A DNA stretch of 64,000 bases from Caprimulgus europaeus (Eukaryota > Chordata > Aves > Caprimulgiformes > Caprimulgidae), in NCBI GenBank assembly GCA_907165065.1, contig OU015542.1, positions 496,001-560,000 on the forward strand. Reading direction: 5' to 3'. Of the stretch, positions 1 to 11,335 are shown piece after piece. Position numbers and translations under genes: made by a program. The first letter of the stretch is position 1; each line of letters starts with the position of its first letter. Below the pieces are notes generated by a model. It made no database searches. It was not told the DNA's origin and worked only from the letters and a program-made list of their open reading frames with translations.

Positions 1-1905
1 AGAGTGTCACAGGGGAATAACGTCTGAAGCTCACTGCTTGTACTGAACCTTCAAACTACACATTTGTCAAAATGCAAAGAATCCCCTTTCCCCACCTGTG
101 AAAGATTGCAATGTGTTTCACTGTCAAAAATAAATCAAAATAAAACAGTTGAATTAGAAAATCACTATGATTTTGGAGCGAGTTTAAATAATCCATTACA
201 AGTCTGTTATTGCAGGGTACACAGAGCAAAGCCAAACAAGAGTTAGTGACTGAGGTGGGCTGACTTCTGAGCAGGAACATGAAATTGGTGCACCTGTGAC
301 ATGTTGCTACAGATGCTGAAGAGCTGAAACCACATTACATGGTCTGCACAGCAAATAAAATGAATGGTTGAGAAAAGGCACAGCATGAGAAACACTCAAG
401 GACGCTGTGCTTCATATACGCAATAGCCCCATGCTGCAAATGATTCCCAGTGCAGGAAAAAATCCTACAGCTGGGGCAACAAATTGGGGTGAAGGTAGAG
501 ATAATGTGCTCATCAGAGTAAAAGCAAAACTTACCTTCACAACTGCAGATAAAAAGATGAAGCCCACTGAGAATGCAGTAGCACCTATGAAACTGTTTAA
601 TTAAGGTTAAAGGAAACAAAGGGTGAGTTCTGAGTTTCTTCACAAGTAGTAAGTGAAAGATTTCGTACGTGGCCTGCAGGGTGTCTCATTTCACAGCAGG
701 ATTCACAGCACAGAAGCTACTCAGAGACCTGAAACTCTAGCAAGTCTTGGTTGTAAAACAAACACGTAGGGCAGATATCCTTGCTCCTCTGTGCTCTGAA
801 GTGACAGTAACATGGGTGCTCTGCCAAGGGATTTCTGGTCTGTTGGTGCTCAGAGAGAGGGTCTGTGCTTATTGAGCAGGATGGATGAGGCACTATTTGC
901 ATATTAGCAAATGGGGGACTCTGGTCCTGCAATGGGTCAGGCTCTTGAGGTGGGACACTAGTGGTGGGATGAGATTTCCATATGAAACCCTAAATGTCGG
1001 TGTCTCTTTGTCAAGGTCTTCAAGCGCAGTGGCTGCCCGAGGCCCCATTGCATCCCCTGGATCTTCATGTCTCCACGAGCCCTCAGCTGTGAAACTGGGG
1101 CATCTGCATGGCACCTGCACATGTAGTCTGCAGGCCTGTGGGAGACTCAGACGCTTCTGAGGACACAGTTGGAAGCCCATTGGGACTCCCTGGGCACTTA
1201 ACATGATGCTGGACAGCTGTCTGTGAACACCAGCCCTCCAGGTGGTAGTGGAAGCTCAGGTAGCCAGTATGCATGGAGGCAACAAGGTCTTGGAGCTTGA
1301 ATCTCAAGTCTTGCCTGGATTGTCTCTCAGGAAGGTACCCAAGCCTTTGAGATGTAAACAAAGCTTTGGGTGGGATTAGTTGTTCGAATGAGGCTCTGTC
1401 CATCTAGACATCTCCACCTGAGTAGGCTGTCCAGGTATTCTGGAAGCCAAAGCAGGAAGGTGTTGATGCACACTCAGCATCAATTTGCATGGCAACCTGA
1501 GAGGCTAGCTTAGTTTCAGGCTTTGACAAACAGATGTGTGAAGTGAACTGAGGATAATCTTATCTTTTGTGCTTGAAAGAGGAATGGTCCTGTCCTTTGG
1601 TGCAGTTTATTCATGATGTGCTGCATTGCATGGCAGAGGCAGGGCTGAGATCTTGCAGGACTGCAACTATGTTCAGGGCCAGCTCCAGGGTACAGGAAGA
1701 AGAAACACAGCTTTCCAAATCTGTGATGATTTCCAAGGTAGAATTAAATAATAATAACAGATAACTTGCCAGGCTGCTTGCCTAGAAGAGAAGATACATT
1801 GATGTTGCTAGCTGACAGAATGCTTTTGTAAAGCTGGAATTAGTTAAATGCTGCTAATAGATGGAGAACAGAGACAGACACATAAGTGACTTTAGAATTA
1901 GGACG
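1..1905. other. unique sequence, nothing recognised
   Basis: No repeat family, RNA gene or convincing coding exon was recognised. Short open frames on both strands overlap each other and lack splice context or protein-family motifs. Confidence 0.5.
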
Positions 1906-2315
1906 TGTCATAGTTTAGGCCCAGCCAGACACTAAGTACCACGTGGCTGCTCACTCCTCCCCACCTCAGTGGGATGGGGAGGACAATCGGAAGGAAAAGG
2001 TGAAACTCATGGGTTGGTATAAAGACAGTCTGATAAGACAACACAAGGAGAGAAGAAATAATAACAATAACTGATAAAAGAGTGTACAAAGCAAGTGATG
2101 CCCCGTGCAATCCCTCGCCACTCTTAACCCAATGCCCAGCCTGTTCCTGAGCTGCATTTCCTCCCTCCTCCGGCCAGCTTCCCCAGTTTATATACTGGGG
2201 TATGGACATCCTATGGTATGGAACATCCCCTTGGCTACTTCAGGTCAGCTATCCTGGCTGTGCCCCCTCCCAGCTTCTTGTGAAAATTAACTCTGTCCTA
2301 GCTGAACCCAGGACA
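1906..2315 (-). mobile_element. solo LTR of an avian endogenous retrovirus (TguLTR5-like)
   Basis: A fossil solo LTR. On the minus strand it starts TGTCCTGGGTTCAGC and ends CTATGACA, the usual TG...CA termini. It contains a TATA box (the plus strand reads ccagtttatatactgg near 2180) and an AT-rich stretch followed by the U5 region. Flanking bases GGACG and GTACG match at four of five positions, which fits a 5-bp target duplication as in ERVL-type elements. The family name is from memory of songbird repeats and is tentative. It is shorter than its sisters at 14176 and 52149, clearly old and broken, and no internal viral region adjoins it. Confidence 0.8.
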
Positions 2316-5300
2316 GTACGCCATGCTCACTGAAGTGAGTTTGAAAGAGCATCCTCCTGAGGGACGAGGCATGGGTCATGGGCCAGGCAGAGTATCCTGG
2401 CTGTGGGTGTCATGAGAAGTGATCAGGCAGTTGGACACTGACCAAGGCTGTGTCTGCCTTTGGGCTGGGATAGCAGCACTGCAGTTGCACAAGGCAGCTC
2501 TCAAACCACTTGGCAAAATGACATTCAGCATTGCTAGAGCCTGTTCACCATGCACCGTCTAGAATGTCAGTGGAGGATTGCTTTCCAAAACCCTGGTATC
2601 CTGAAATGCTTTAAACCCATCTGGTAGCAACTAAATGTGACATTCTGTTTCAGAAGATACAGTATGGAGACCAACAATGCCTGCATGGTGCTGGACATCA
2701 GTACAGACTGACAGTGCTCCTTTAGCAACCTGGCACAAGGGTGCATTGCTGCTACTTGGTCTGCTGGACTGATGCTCCCAGCCATGGTCTTCCTCCCTAA
2801 ACTGAACAGTCAGGGTGGAGGGGTACGATCTATAGCCAGGCTGCAGCAAGAAACTGGACAAAATGGGTGTGGGGAGCCTGGTCAACTGTGATGATGGTGT
2901 GAGGTCAAGGAGGAACCTGCCCCACTCCATTCTGGGAGCAACTGTCTCCACTGCTGCAGGCATTGTGAAGGCACATCCGAGAACAACTGTACTGAAAATA
3001 AGGGATATAATTTGCAAAAGTCCTTGCCTGCCTCATGAATTGGGAGGGAGATGGACAGAACTTTCACCTGCCTGTAGTTTTCATTAGTGAGTTGCACAGT
3101 GGCTCACATCTTGTGTAGGTGAACAGCATCACTAAGCAGGCTCCATATCCCACTCCTGCTGGTGTCCTTAGTCTGTGAGAGGTTTTAGGTCAGGACAAAG
3201 GGAGGCTGGGAAGGTGAGAGGCTGCAGCCCCTGTTCTGGTAAGAGGGATTCAAACCCTAGAGCTAAACATCAATCCTTACCTCAAGATGAGAAACTGGAG
3301 CAAAACTTTGCTTTTCAAGTTTTCCATCTTTCCCATAAATTGCCAGGTCTTGTTTTGGAAATGGCCAGCTGCAACTGTCAGATCTGCTGCAGGCAAGGAG
3401 TGCAAATGAAGCTTGGAAACCATCTCCACATGTATTGGATTCCAATTTAACCATTTGTGGGAGAGCCCCTGGTACCCAAGAGGACACCACTGCACCACAA
3501 GCCATTCACATACACCATGCAGAGTGAATCTTTCCCAGGTAGCTCCCTAGGCAGAGGTCATGAGCTTCCTCTCCACACACATTCCCGTGCATACCTCGTC
3601 CGAGACTGGCACTCTCTTGTGGATTGGTTATTACTGCTGTGGTACCTGCCATCATCAGAGTGATGAACTGCTTCTGCAAGTTGGTCTGCAGACTTGTGTC
3701 AGGGCATTCAAAGCTTGTGCACACTGGTGTGGAGAACTTATTCCTTGCTTTGGTGGAGCTGTAACCTCTGGCTACATGTGAAGGTTACTGAATTAATGAA
3801 TAACCATATTCTGTGGTTATAACTCCTTCGTTTTATGTTCTGTGGCTGTTTTTTATCTTTTTAAACATTGTGTAACTGAAGGGTTGATGATTCTAAGAGC
3901 AGTGCTGGTGGATGAAAGAGCAGGAATTTAGCAAGGCAATGAAGTGGCATCAGCAGGTGAAATTCACTCACTGCAGAGCCTCCTCGGTCCTCCCACGTGA
4001 AGCACAGCAACAAGGTGCCATACGTGCCCACTGTCACAGCCCACTTGCCATCCCTGCCACGCTCATCTGAGCGCTGCTCCCTCACCCATTCCTGCCACCC
4101 GAGATGGACCCCGCCTGTGGACAGTCACCAGCGTGCTTGGGTGAGATTGCCCTGAGATAACCAGCTTCCCAAGACCTCAGAAACGTGACAACAGAATGGG
4201 ATGCACATTTGGGAGGCCTTCGTGCAGCGATCTTCCATTTGCAGTGTGGGCCCCCTGCCCACCCCCGCATCTCTCATGGGGGAATGAAACCAAAGCCAGA
4301 CCGTGAGCAGCAGCAGAGGAGGGATGGGTGACTCAGTGCAGTTCTGTGGGTGTTCCTTGGGCCCCCATGCATATGGCAGCAGGTTTGAGCTGCTGCCACC
4401 CCATGCTGTGGGCCCATGGCCAATGCAGAGGCTGAGTTGAAGTTGCTCTCCCAATCGTTGTATTTTAATCTGGGGTCTTGCAGTTCGCCCCTGAGGTGTC
4501 CAAGCTGTGGCTTCAAGCTCTGGGAGCACTGAGTGCCAGAGAAGCTGCAAACAGCTCTGAAGGACTTTGCTGTTGGCCCAGGACACCGACAGGGAGCACT
4601 GCGAGGCCAGGGCTGGCTCAGAGAACTTGGGAGTGTGTGCTTTGCAGACAATGACTTTGAGAGCACTTAGAGGTGTGAGTGGGATTTAGGAATAAATCAA
4701 TTACTGGATTAAAATAATCAAGGAAACAATTTGAAATGAGCTTTAGAAGACTGAAGTGTTGGTAAATTCACTGCAGAAAGCTGTGGGGCAGCAATGCGTC
4801 CTTCCCTGCTTTGCCTCTAGCCACAAAGTACAGGATGAGCAGAGACTTTGCTGTCCATGCTGCTTTGCTGTCCTGCTGGACACCTAGCTACTGCAGGGAT
4901 TGAAGTGTTCACCTCCCCCCTTGCCACGGTAGATAGACCATCTGCAGTAAACCAGAAGAACATGAGCTTAAAATGGTCTTAAAAAGCACCTATATCTCCA
5001 GCAGCTTTATCAGAGTGGGCTTTAGTTATATAGAGCAAAGCTGTACGGAGTGAAGTAGATCACAGAGCTTAGGTCCTGCAGTGTTTGGTACCTCCTCAAA
5101 GCTTCCCTGAATCCCAGCTGCAGCCCAGGATGCTTGGTGTGCATTTTGCAGATTGCCCTGGTTTGGGTTGCAAAGAACAATCAGCCCAGGCACCCGCAGA
5201 GACCTGTGGCCATGAGCCAACTGCTGTCATGAGTCACAATGCCCATATACCCCAGGCTGCCCCTCAGAGAGCTGTGGGTCCACCTGCTCCAGGGAGTAGG

Positions 5301-8300
5301 AAGCAGAGGTGTGCAGGTATGTCCCTGAACAGCCACATCCCAGGTGAGACCCTTTGAGAAAGTGTCCTGTCCTCGGTGCTATCCCCAGCAGAGCTAATTT
5401 AGACTGAGGCAGGAGAGCTGAGAGTTATCTCAGTAGTCATGCACTATGTCCTGAGTATTTGTACAGGGTTTTTCCTGTCCCAGGAGGCAGGCTGCTCCCT
5501 GAGACCTCATACCCCACCATGGGGGCAACCCTGTCACTGAAGGAACTCATCAGCAGGACAGTGACAATGAGGCTAGGCTGGATGTGAGAAATGTCCTTGG
5601 ACAAATAGCTGAAAAGGCTGAAGAGAGGGAAAAGGGGGGAGGAGGTCCCTGTGTAGAGCTTTGAGAGGACCATGAGGAGTTGCCAGCAGCACAGGGAAAG
5701 GATCATTGAGAAGGGGAGACAAGGGAAGGGAAGAGGTGCTGGGTCACTGCAGTAGCTGAGGTGGGACAGGGAGTGAGTCAGGAGGAGACCACACGTGATG
5801 CTGGAATGGTGGGGATGAGAAGGTGGTGGTGGGGAGATGAGTCAAAAATGTAGGAGGTGGTAGGGCTGAGACAAATCCGTTTGTGACCCATCTGGCTGGT
5901 AGAAAGGTGCATAGATTGATTTCTAGAGGTTCTCACTAAAAGCTTAAATAGCACTGACTGAAATCACCACTTTGAAAGACAGGAAATAAATTTTCCTATC
6001 AGAGCTCTTGAGAGTGAAGCAAACCCTTCTGTGATGGAAGGTGTTTTGTCTGCCTCTGCAGTTTGCTACACTTGTGTGTCATATTCCTGCCCAAAGTGGT
6101 GGCTGGGCTACCAACAAGAAGGGACTTCTTGACTGTGCCAGTTGCTGCATAACGGGCAAGGGTGGAGCCTCCAGTGAGCAGAGCTTGGGAGACATGGGGC
6201 AGAGATGAAGCAGAGAGAAGGGAGCAAAAAATGTTAGCAGAGAGCTTGCATCTCCACAAAGCCTAGGAGGCTGCTGGGAAGAGCAGTGAGAAGAAACAAG
6301 GGACTATGAGGCGTTGGCTGCCCTGCAGGGGAACACCATGCTGGGCTGAGAGCAGCTTGGTGGAGGGTGGAGGTACCACCACAGAGAAGTCTCACTTCTG
6401 CATTCTTATTCTGAGTTTTTGTGGTTTGCAAACATTTCCTATTATTTCCTGATGCAGGTTAGTGGTTCAGGAATCTTTTCTGCTCCAAACCACTGTCTTC
6501 TACCACCAGCATGGGCAGGTGGGCACTGCTGTAGGTCATTGGCTCTTTAATACTCCTTAGGACCAGTCTGCATTTGGGAGCACAGCCAGATCTCACCCAA
6601 TAGAATCAGCAATGCAGGGAGCATGCTGCAAAGACAGGATTATTGGGTGTCTGCCAGTGTGGTGGGGTGGTGTGATGGGGGACCTGCGGGGAGTAGACTG
6701 CTGGGATGCAGTGGGCCATCCTGATGTTGTGACATCCTGTTGTGACAATTGTCAAGTATCCCCATGAGTGCCTGCATTCATTTTAATGGCTTTCTTAGCG
6801 GCTGGGATTCCCGAGGTGCATAAACCAGTCAAGAACTTCCTGCCAAAACAGTTTTCATTAGAAAAATGCTGGCTTGTAACCAACATGTGTCATAACAATT
6901 TTAACAAATTAATGAGAGTAATTTTAAAAGCCCCATCATTGTGGTGTATCTTGGGTCCAGGGTGGAACTCATCATGCAGGCTTACTAGAACAGCTATGCT
7001 GGAAAGAAACATTTTAAAATATGCTAGCATCTTAGATCTCTCATTGCTTCAGAGGCAGCTTTTTGAAGGACACCCTCTGGGGTTCCTGTTTGGAAACTGG
7101 CTTTTTTTCACTTCCATTTTTTTGACTCTCAGAAACCTTCCATGGGTTCCCTCAGCTTTTTGATTTCCAGACAGCACCTCTGAATTTTGCAGTGTCTTCT
7201 GGACAGCCCTCTTCATGGGGCAGCCCCATGTGCTATGTGGGTCGTGTCTGCGGCTGTCCCAGGGTCCTGACTCAGGATGTCCATGGTGGGGTGGCACAGC
7301 CTGGGTCATGGACATCAGGAAACGCAGGCATGTGGAGCAGCTGGGGGACCCCACTTGTATGAAGGTGTGGAGGGCAGGGCTGAGAAAGCTGACATTTTAA
7401 AGTATGGTATGATTCCTGGAGCTGTGTCAGTCTCCTTTAGCTTCTGCTCCACTCAGGTGACAGACTGAGCTGGGGGTGACAGTGCTGTCTCCACTCATGA
7501 GAGGCCTCTGGCCATCCCTGTATTATCACCTGGGCCTGGATAAGAACAGAGTGGGTCGTAATTTCCATTTCTTGTGCTGTGTGTAAGGGTTGGTGAGCTG
7601 GACTTCGAGGCATAGAAAGAAAGCATTGATCTTTGAAAGGGGAAAACTGCTGGGGTGGGACCAGATTTCCACCATGGCCCAGCTTGGCTTTTCCCTTCGT
7701 CTTCTGGGCTGGTCACGGGGAATGAGCAGTCTCTGCATTTTGCCTCTCTGCTGAGATGTTGCAGGAGATAACCCCCCATTTGGAACCCTTGGAGTCAGAG
7801 AGGAGAAGACTCAGTTTTGTGAGGCCTTCCCCACCCTTTCCCGGATGAAGGGGATGCTGCAGCCTGCGTCTGGGCAGGACATGCCCCAGATCACCCCAAC
7901 GTGCCTTTGTAACTACTTCTGCTCATGGCCAAGCCTAGAGCATGCAGAGGGTTGTCCACTGCTCCACGCAGCAGGTGTTGGCACCGGCTCTGGATGTCTG
8001 CGAATCCCACTGGTCCATGCTGCAAGTGGCATTGGGTTCCTTCCTGGATGGAGACCAAGGCCAACTTCTCCATCCACTGTCAGTCACAGGACCCTGCTGC
8101 CAGGGCACGCAGCACACCTCCCAGCAAGGAGACTGAGCCCATCTCTGTTGTAAGTTGGTAGGGGTTGATCATTGTGAAGGGCCAAGATTGGCTTCTCATG
8201 GTGCCTCAGGATGCAGAGCAAGGCTACACCTGAGCATGGGTTTACTTGGACACAGTGTCCACCTGGGCTAAACTGTAGATCAGCTTCTCTCCATCCCAGT

Positions 8301-9320
8301 GCCACGCCCCAGTGAACTGCGTAGATACTTCTTTGAGAGGTCCCAACAACCTCCTCTGGCCACTGTCCAAGGGCACAAGTTCAGATATTGGTCCATGTAC
8401 AGTCCTGCAAACCTGCCCAGCCTCTGTCACGCCAAGACACATCTGATCAGATATCTTTGACCAGTTGGAGGGCTGGCATTGTATGCAGCAGTGCCTGTCT
8501 GTCCCTGAGGTTTTAGAAGCACACAAGGGCACTCGTTAAACTTTCATTCCAGTGGGGTAGAGCTGCAGCAGGAAATTCTGCTTTGAACTCTGAGCTCTCC
8601 CCTGTCCAGCTCAGTCTCTCAAGAGTCTCTGCAGAGCACCATTCCTGCAAGGGTTCAAATTCCCAGGCACTTACCCTCATCCTCCTGCTCTCCTCTTGGG
8701 TGCCTGTTTTGTTGTTTTGTTGCTGAGATTTACAGCCCCTCTCTCCATCCCAGTAATGAGTATGTGCTTGCAGCTCCTCTCTGCCTGGCTGCTCCACCCC
8801 CACGGCCCCTGTGTGCAGCTCACGTCCCTGGTTTAAATCTGCCTTAAGCACACACCTGTTTGCTATTGCTGTTGCGGCGTGATTTTAACTGTGTGTGTAT
8901 TACATGTCTTTAAAATTTATGCAATTCATTTTTTTATGTGCAGAGCTTCGCGATAAGCTATGAAAGGCATGCTATAAAAATGTGTAATTGCACTGTATTT
9001 TTTTTCTCAACACATGGCAATATTTTTTTTTTGAGGGAAATATGCATTGGGGGAAGGGAGGAAGAAGAGGGGAGAAGTGGCAGCAATGGATTTGGCAGAG
9101 TGCAGAGCTGTCCTGTTCTGCATTCACCCTGGGTATGGCAGAAGGGTTTACAGATAGCTGTGTGCAGGAGCACTGCCCGCTCCATGGAGCATCTCCAGTG
9201 ACTGCCAGCCTGAGTGGACACCCTCCAGTGACTGACCCTCTGCTTCATTTCTTGTTAGTGCCCCTACTCGCTCCCCTGTAAATCACACAGCCACGTGCTT
9301 CCTCATCCTCCCTGGCAGAG
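2316..9320. other. unique sequence, nothing recognised
   Basis: Seven kilobases without a recognisable repeat, RNA gene or exon. The part around 6770-6960 is richer in A and T and low in CpG, and reads like slowly evolving noncoding DNA, but no comparison could be made. Confidence 0.45.
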
Positions 9321-9394
9321 ATAAAAGCTCAGGGCAGAGGTTAATTGGACAACAAAGCAGCAGCTTCCCGTGATGTTATTTCTCTGCCTGACTG
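9321..9394 (+). promoter_or_regulatory. candidate TATA promoter and 22-nt first coding exon
   Basis: ATAAAAG at 9321-9327 resembles a tissue-type TATA box. About 45 bases later an ATG (9373) opens MLFLCLT and then meets GTGAGT at 9395, a near-consensus splice donor, leaving phase 1. A start site about 30 bases below the TATA box would give a 5' leader of roughly 20 bases. The arrangement resembles genes for small secreted proteins whose signal peptide is split by the first intron. Seven hydrophobic residues are too few for a whole signal peptide. The next strong acceptor in the compatible phase is at 11087. All of this is inference from short motifs and could be chance. Confidence 0.15.
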
Positions 9395-9652
9395 GTGAGT
9401 GGTTAGGAAATGCTGTGCTGGGCTGGGGTGAGGGATGGCAGGGGATGGCCAAGCTGGGGGTGGCACAGATACACTCCAACCTGGCGTGGAGAAGTGGAGC
9501 ATCTGGTGAAGGAGTGGAAGTTGCTGTGGTCTGCAGAGGCAATGGGAAACTCCCTGTTCATCCTCCTGACCTGTCTATGGAGTGTTCAGGTCCATAAATA
9601 GGAGTCTGTGGAGCAGTGCTGCTGTAAAAGGTCCTTAGGCCCAGCCCTGGTG

Positions 9653-10290
9653 AATCATAGAATCATTTGGTTGGAAAAGACCTTTGAGATCATCGAGTCC
9701 ACTGCACCTTTCCACTACTAAACCAGATTTCTGAGCACTTCATCTACTCTTCTTTTAAATCTCTTCAGGGATGGGGACTCATTCATCTCCCTAAGCAGCC
9801 GCTTCCAGTGCCTCAGAACCCTTTCAGCAAAGGAATTCTTCCTCACATCCCATCTCAACTGCCCTGGGCACAACTGGAGCCCATTTCCTCTTGTCCTGTC
9901 CCTTGGTCCTTGCTTGAACAGACCCACCCCCACCTCTCTGCACCCTCCTGTCAGGGACTTGGACAGAGCCACAAGGTCTCCCCTCAGCCTCCATTTCTCC
10001 AGGCTCAGCACCCCCAGTTCCCTCAGCCGAGAACTCAGCACACTTGTGCTCCAGACCCTTCCCCAGCTCCGTTCCTGTCTCTGGACACGCTCCAGCACCT
10101 CCAGGTCCTTCTTGGAGTCAGGGGCCCAACACTGAACCCAGCACTCGAGCTGCGGCCTCACCAGTGCCCAGTGCAGGGGTAAGAAAACTTCCCTGGTCCT
10201 GCTGGCCACACTGGTGCTGATCCAGGCCAGGATGCCCTTGGCCTTCTTGGCCACCTGGGCACTCTGTTGGCTCATGTTCAGCTGGCAAGG
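9653..10290 (-). mobile_element. CR1 LINE, 5'-truncated 3' end
   Basis: The 3' tail lies at the left (AATCATAGAATCAT on the plus strand). The minus frame at 9718-10275 reads as the C-terminal part of CR1 ORF2: MSQQSAQVAKKAKGILAW, then a motif like LERVQRQ, then RDRTRGNG and the final LRHWKRLLRE block. CR1 elements are normally truncated at the 5' end, as here. The frame is open for 185 codons, unusually well kept for a truncated copy. It lies between the candidate exons at 9373 and 11087, so it would be intronic if those are real. Confidence 0.92.
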
Positions 10291-10724
10291 TGAGGATACT
10301 GTCAGCCTGGTTGGCCGTCATTACCATGCTCCTCTGGGCTTGCGGGTTTTCCTCACAGGATGGGCAGCATTCAGCACGCCAGGCACTGCAGCAGGTCATC
10401 CTGATCATATCCTGACTGCTTTGGACTGGGTGACCAAAAATCTCCATAAATAGGACTTACATGACTCTTGGAGGTTTAAATTTCTCAGGTGAAGTGCAGG
10501 TCCAAGAAGAGCTGGGGTAACTGACAACTCTTCTTTTCCTGCTTGCCCCAAAGCTGTGATGTCCCAAGCACAGGATTGTCTCTGGGATGTCAGATACCTG
10601 GATATCTTCCAAGCACGAGGAGGGGGAGGAGAAGATCAATCAAGAACAGCGCATTTTGCTGACTGCTACCAGCAGATGGTACCGGCAATTTTCACTTCTC
10701 TGCCTGCTTTAACATATTGAATTA

Positions 10725-10790
10725 CAAACCAAACCAAACAAAACAAAACATAACCCTCTCTAAACAAACAAACACCAACAGCCAAACAAC
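10725..10790. repeat. low-complexity (CAAA/CAAAA)n tract
   Basis: An A- and C-only stretch made of CAAA, CAAAA and CCAAA units, interrupted once near 10750. It is a simple repeat with no visible function. The rest of 10291-11086 holds nothing recognised. Confidence 0.8.
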
Positions 10791-11086
10791 CTCTGATGAA
10801 TAGGTGAAATGTCTCTGCTGTGGCTTGTTGCAGCGAGAAGCAGCAACCACCCTGCTGGCACTCACTCCACCCCACTGTGGGCATGTGCTGTCTTGTCCAG
10901 TCTGGGCTCTCAGCTCAGTGAAAACTCATCAGCTTTCATGCAGGAGCAGCTTTTGGGAGGAGGACTGTGACTCACAAATATTGATGTCATGGTAGCTCAT
11001 AGGAACTGGGGAGTATGCCTGTAGATGGTTGAGAAACCTGTTGACCCTCCATCTTCTCTGCTTCTGCTCTGCTCTGCTCTGTGCAG

Positions 11087-11335
11087 CCAGGGAGCATCTG
11101 AGCTGGGAGCTCATCCACCCCACCCTGCATGGTTCCCATCCATTGCTCCTTCTGCTTAAACAGGAAAAAGAGAAATCACAAAAGACAAAGAGAACTGCTG
11201 AGGATCCATCCCACATGATTACCACCTCCCAAGACCTGCCCAGAGGATGCTGCTCTTGCAATCCTTGCCCACCCCCTGGCTCTAGAGGTTGCATTGGTTC
11301 CCCAGTATCCTCTGGCATGCCAGGTCCCAAGGGAG
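11087..11335 (+). CDS. candidate collagen-like exon, unidentified
   Basis: A pyrimidine-rich tract (11045-11083) ending in CAG precedes 11087, and GGGAG followed by GTAGC forms a possible donor at 11336. Between them 83 codons are open with phase 1 at both ends, matching the donor phase of the 22-nt exon at 9373. The translation has a basic run (KEKSQKTKR), a cysteine cluster (CCSCNPC), then GSRGCIGSPVSSGMPGPKG, in which six of seven triplets start with glycine. Collectins and C1q/TNF-related proteins begin their collagen stalk in an early exon with nearby cysteines. Against it: only one glycine run, one triplet lacks glycine, and no downstream collagen, C1q or C-type lectin exon was seen. 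It may be a pseudogene remnant or chance. Confidence 0.15.

Noticed and set aside
8651-8664. GGGTTCAAATTCCC as the B box of a tRNA gene
   Set aside because: No A box, no acceptor or anticodon stem pairing, and no T run at the expected distance.
9718-10275. 185-codon minus-strand frame as a host gene
   Set aside because: The translation is the C-terminal part of CR1 ORF2 and the CR1 tail follows it.
11029-11086. Signal-peptide-like residues before the collagen-like candidate
   Set aside because: No ATG begins it, and the leucine/cysteine-rich residues are the translation of a polypyrimidine tract before a splice acceptor.
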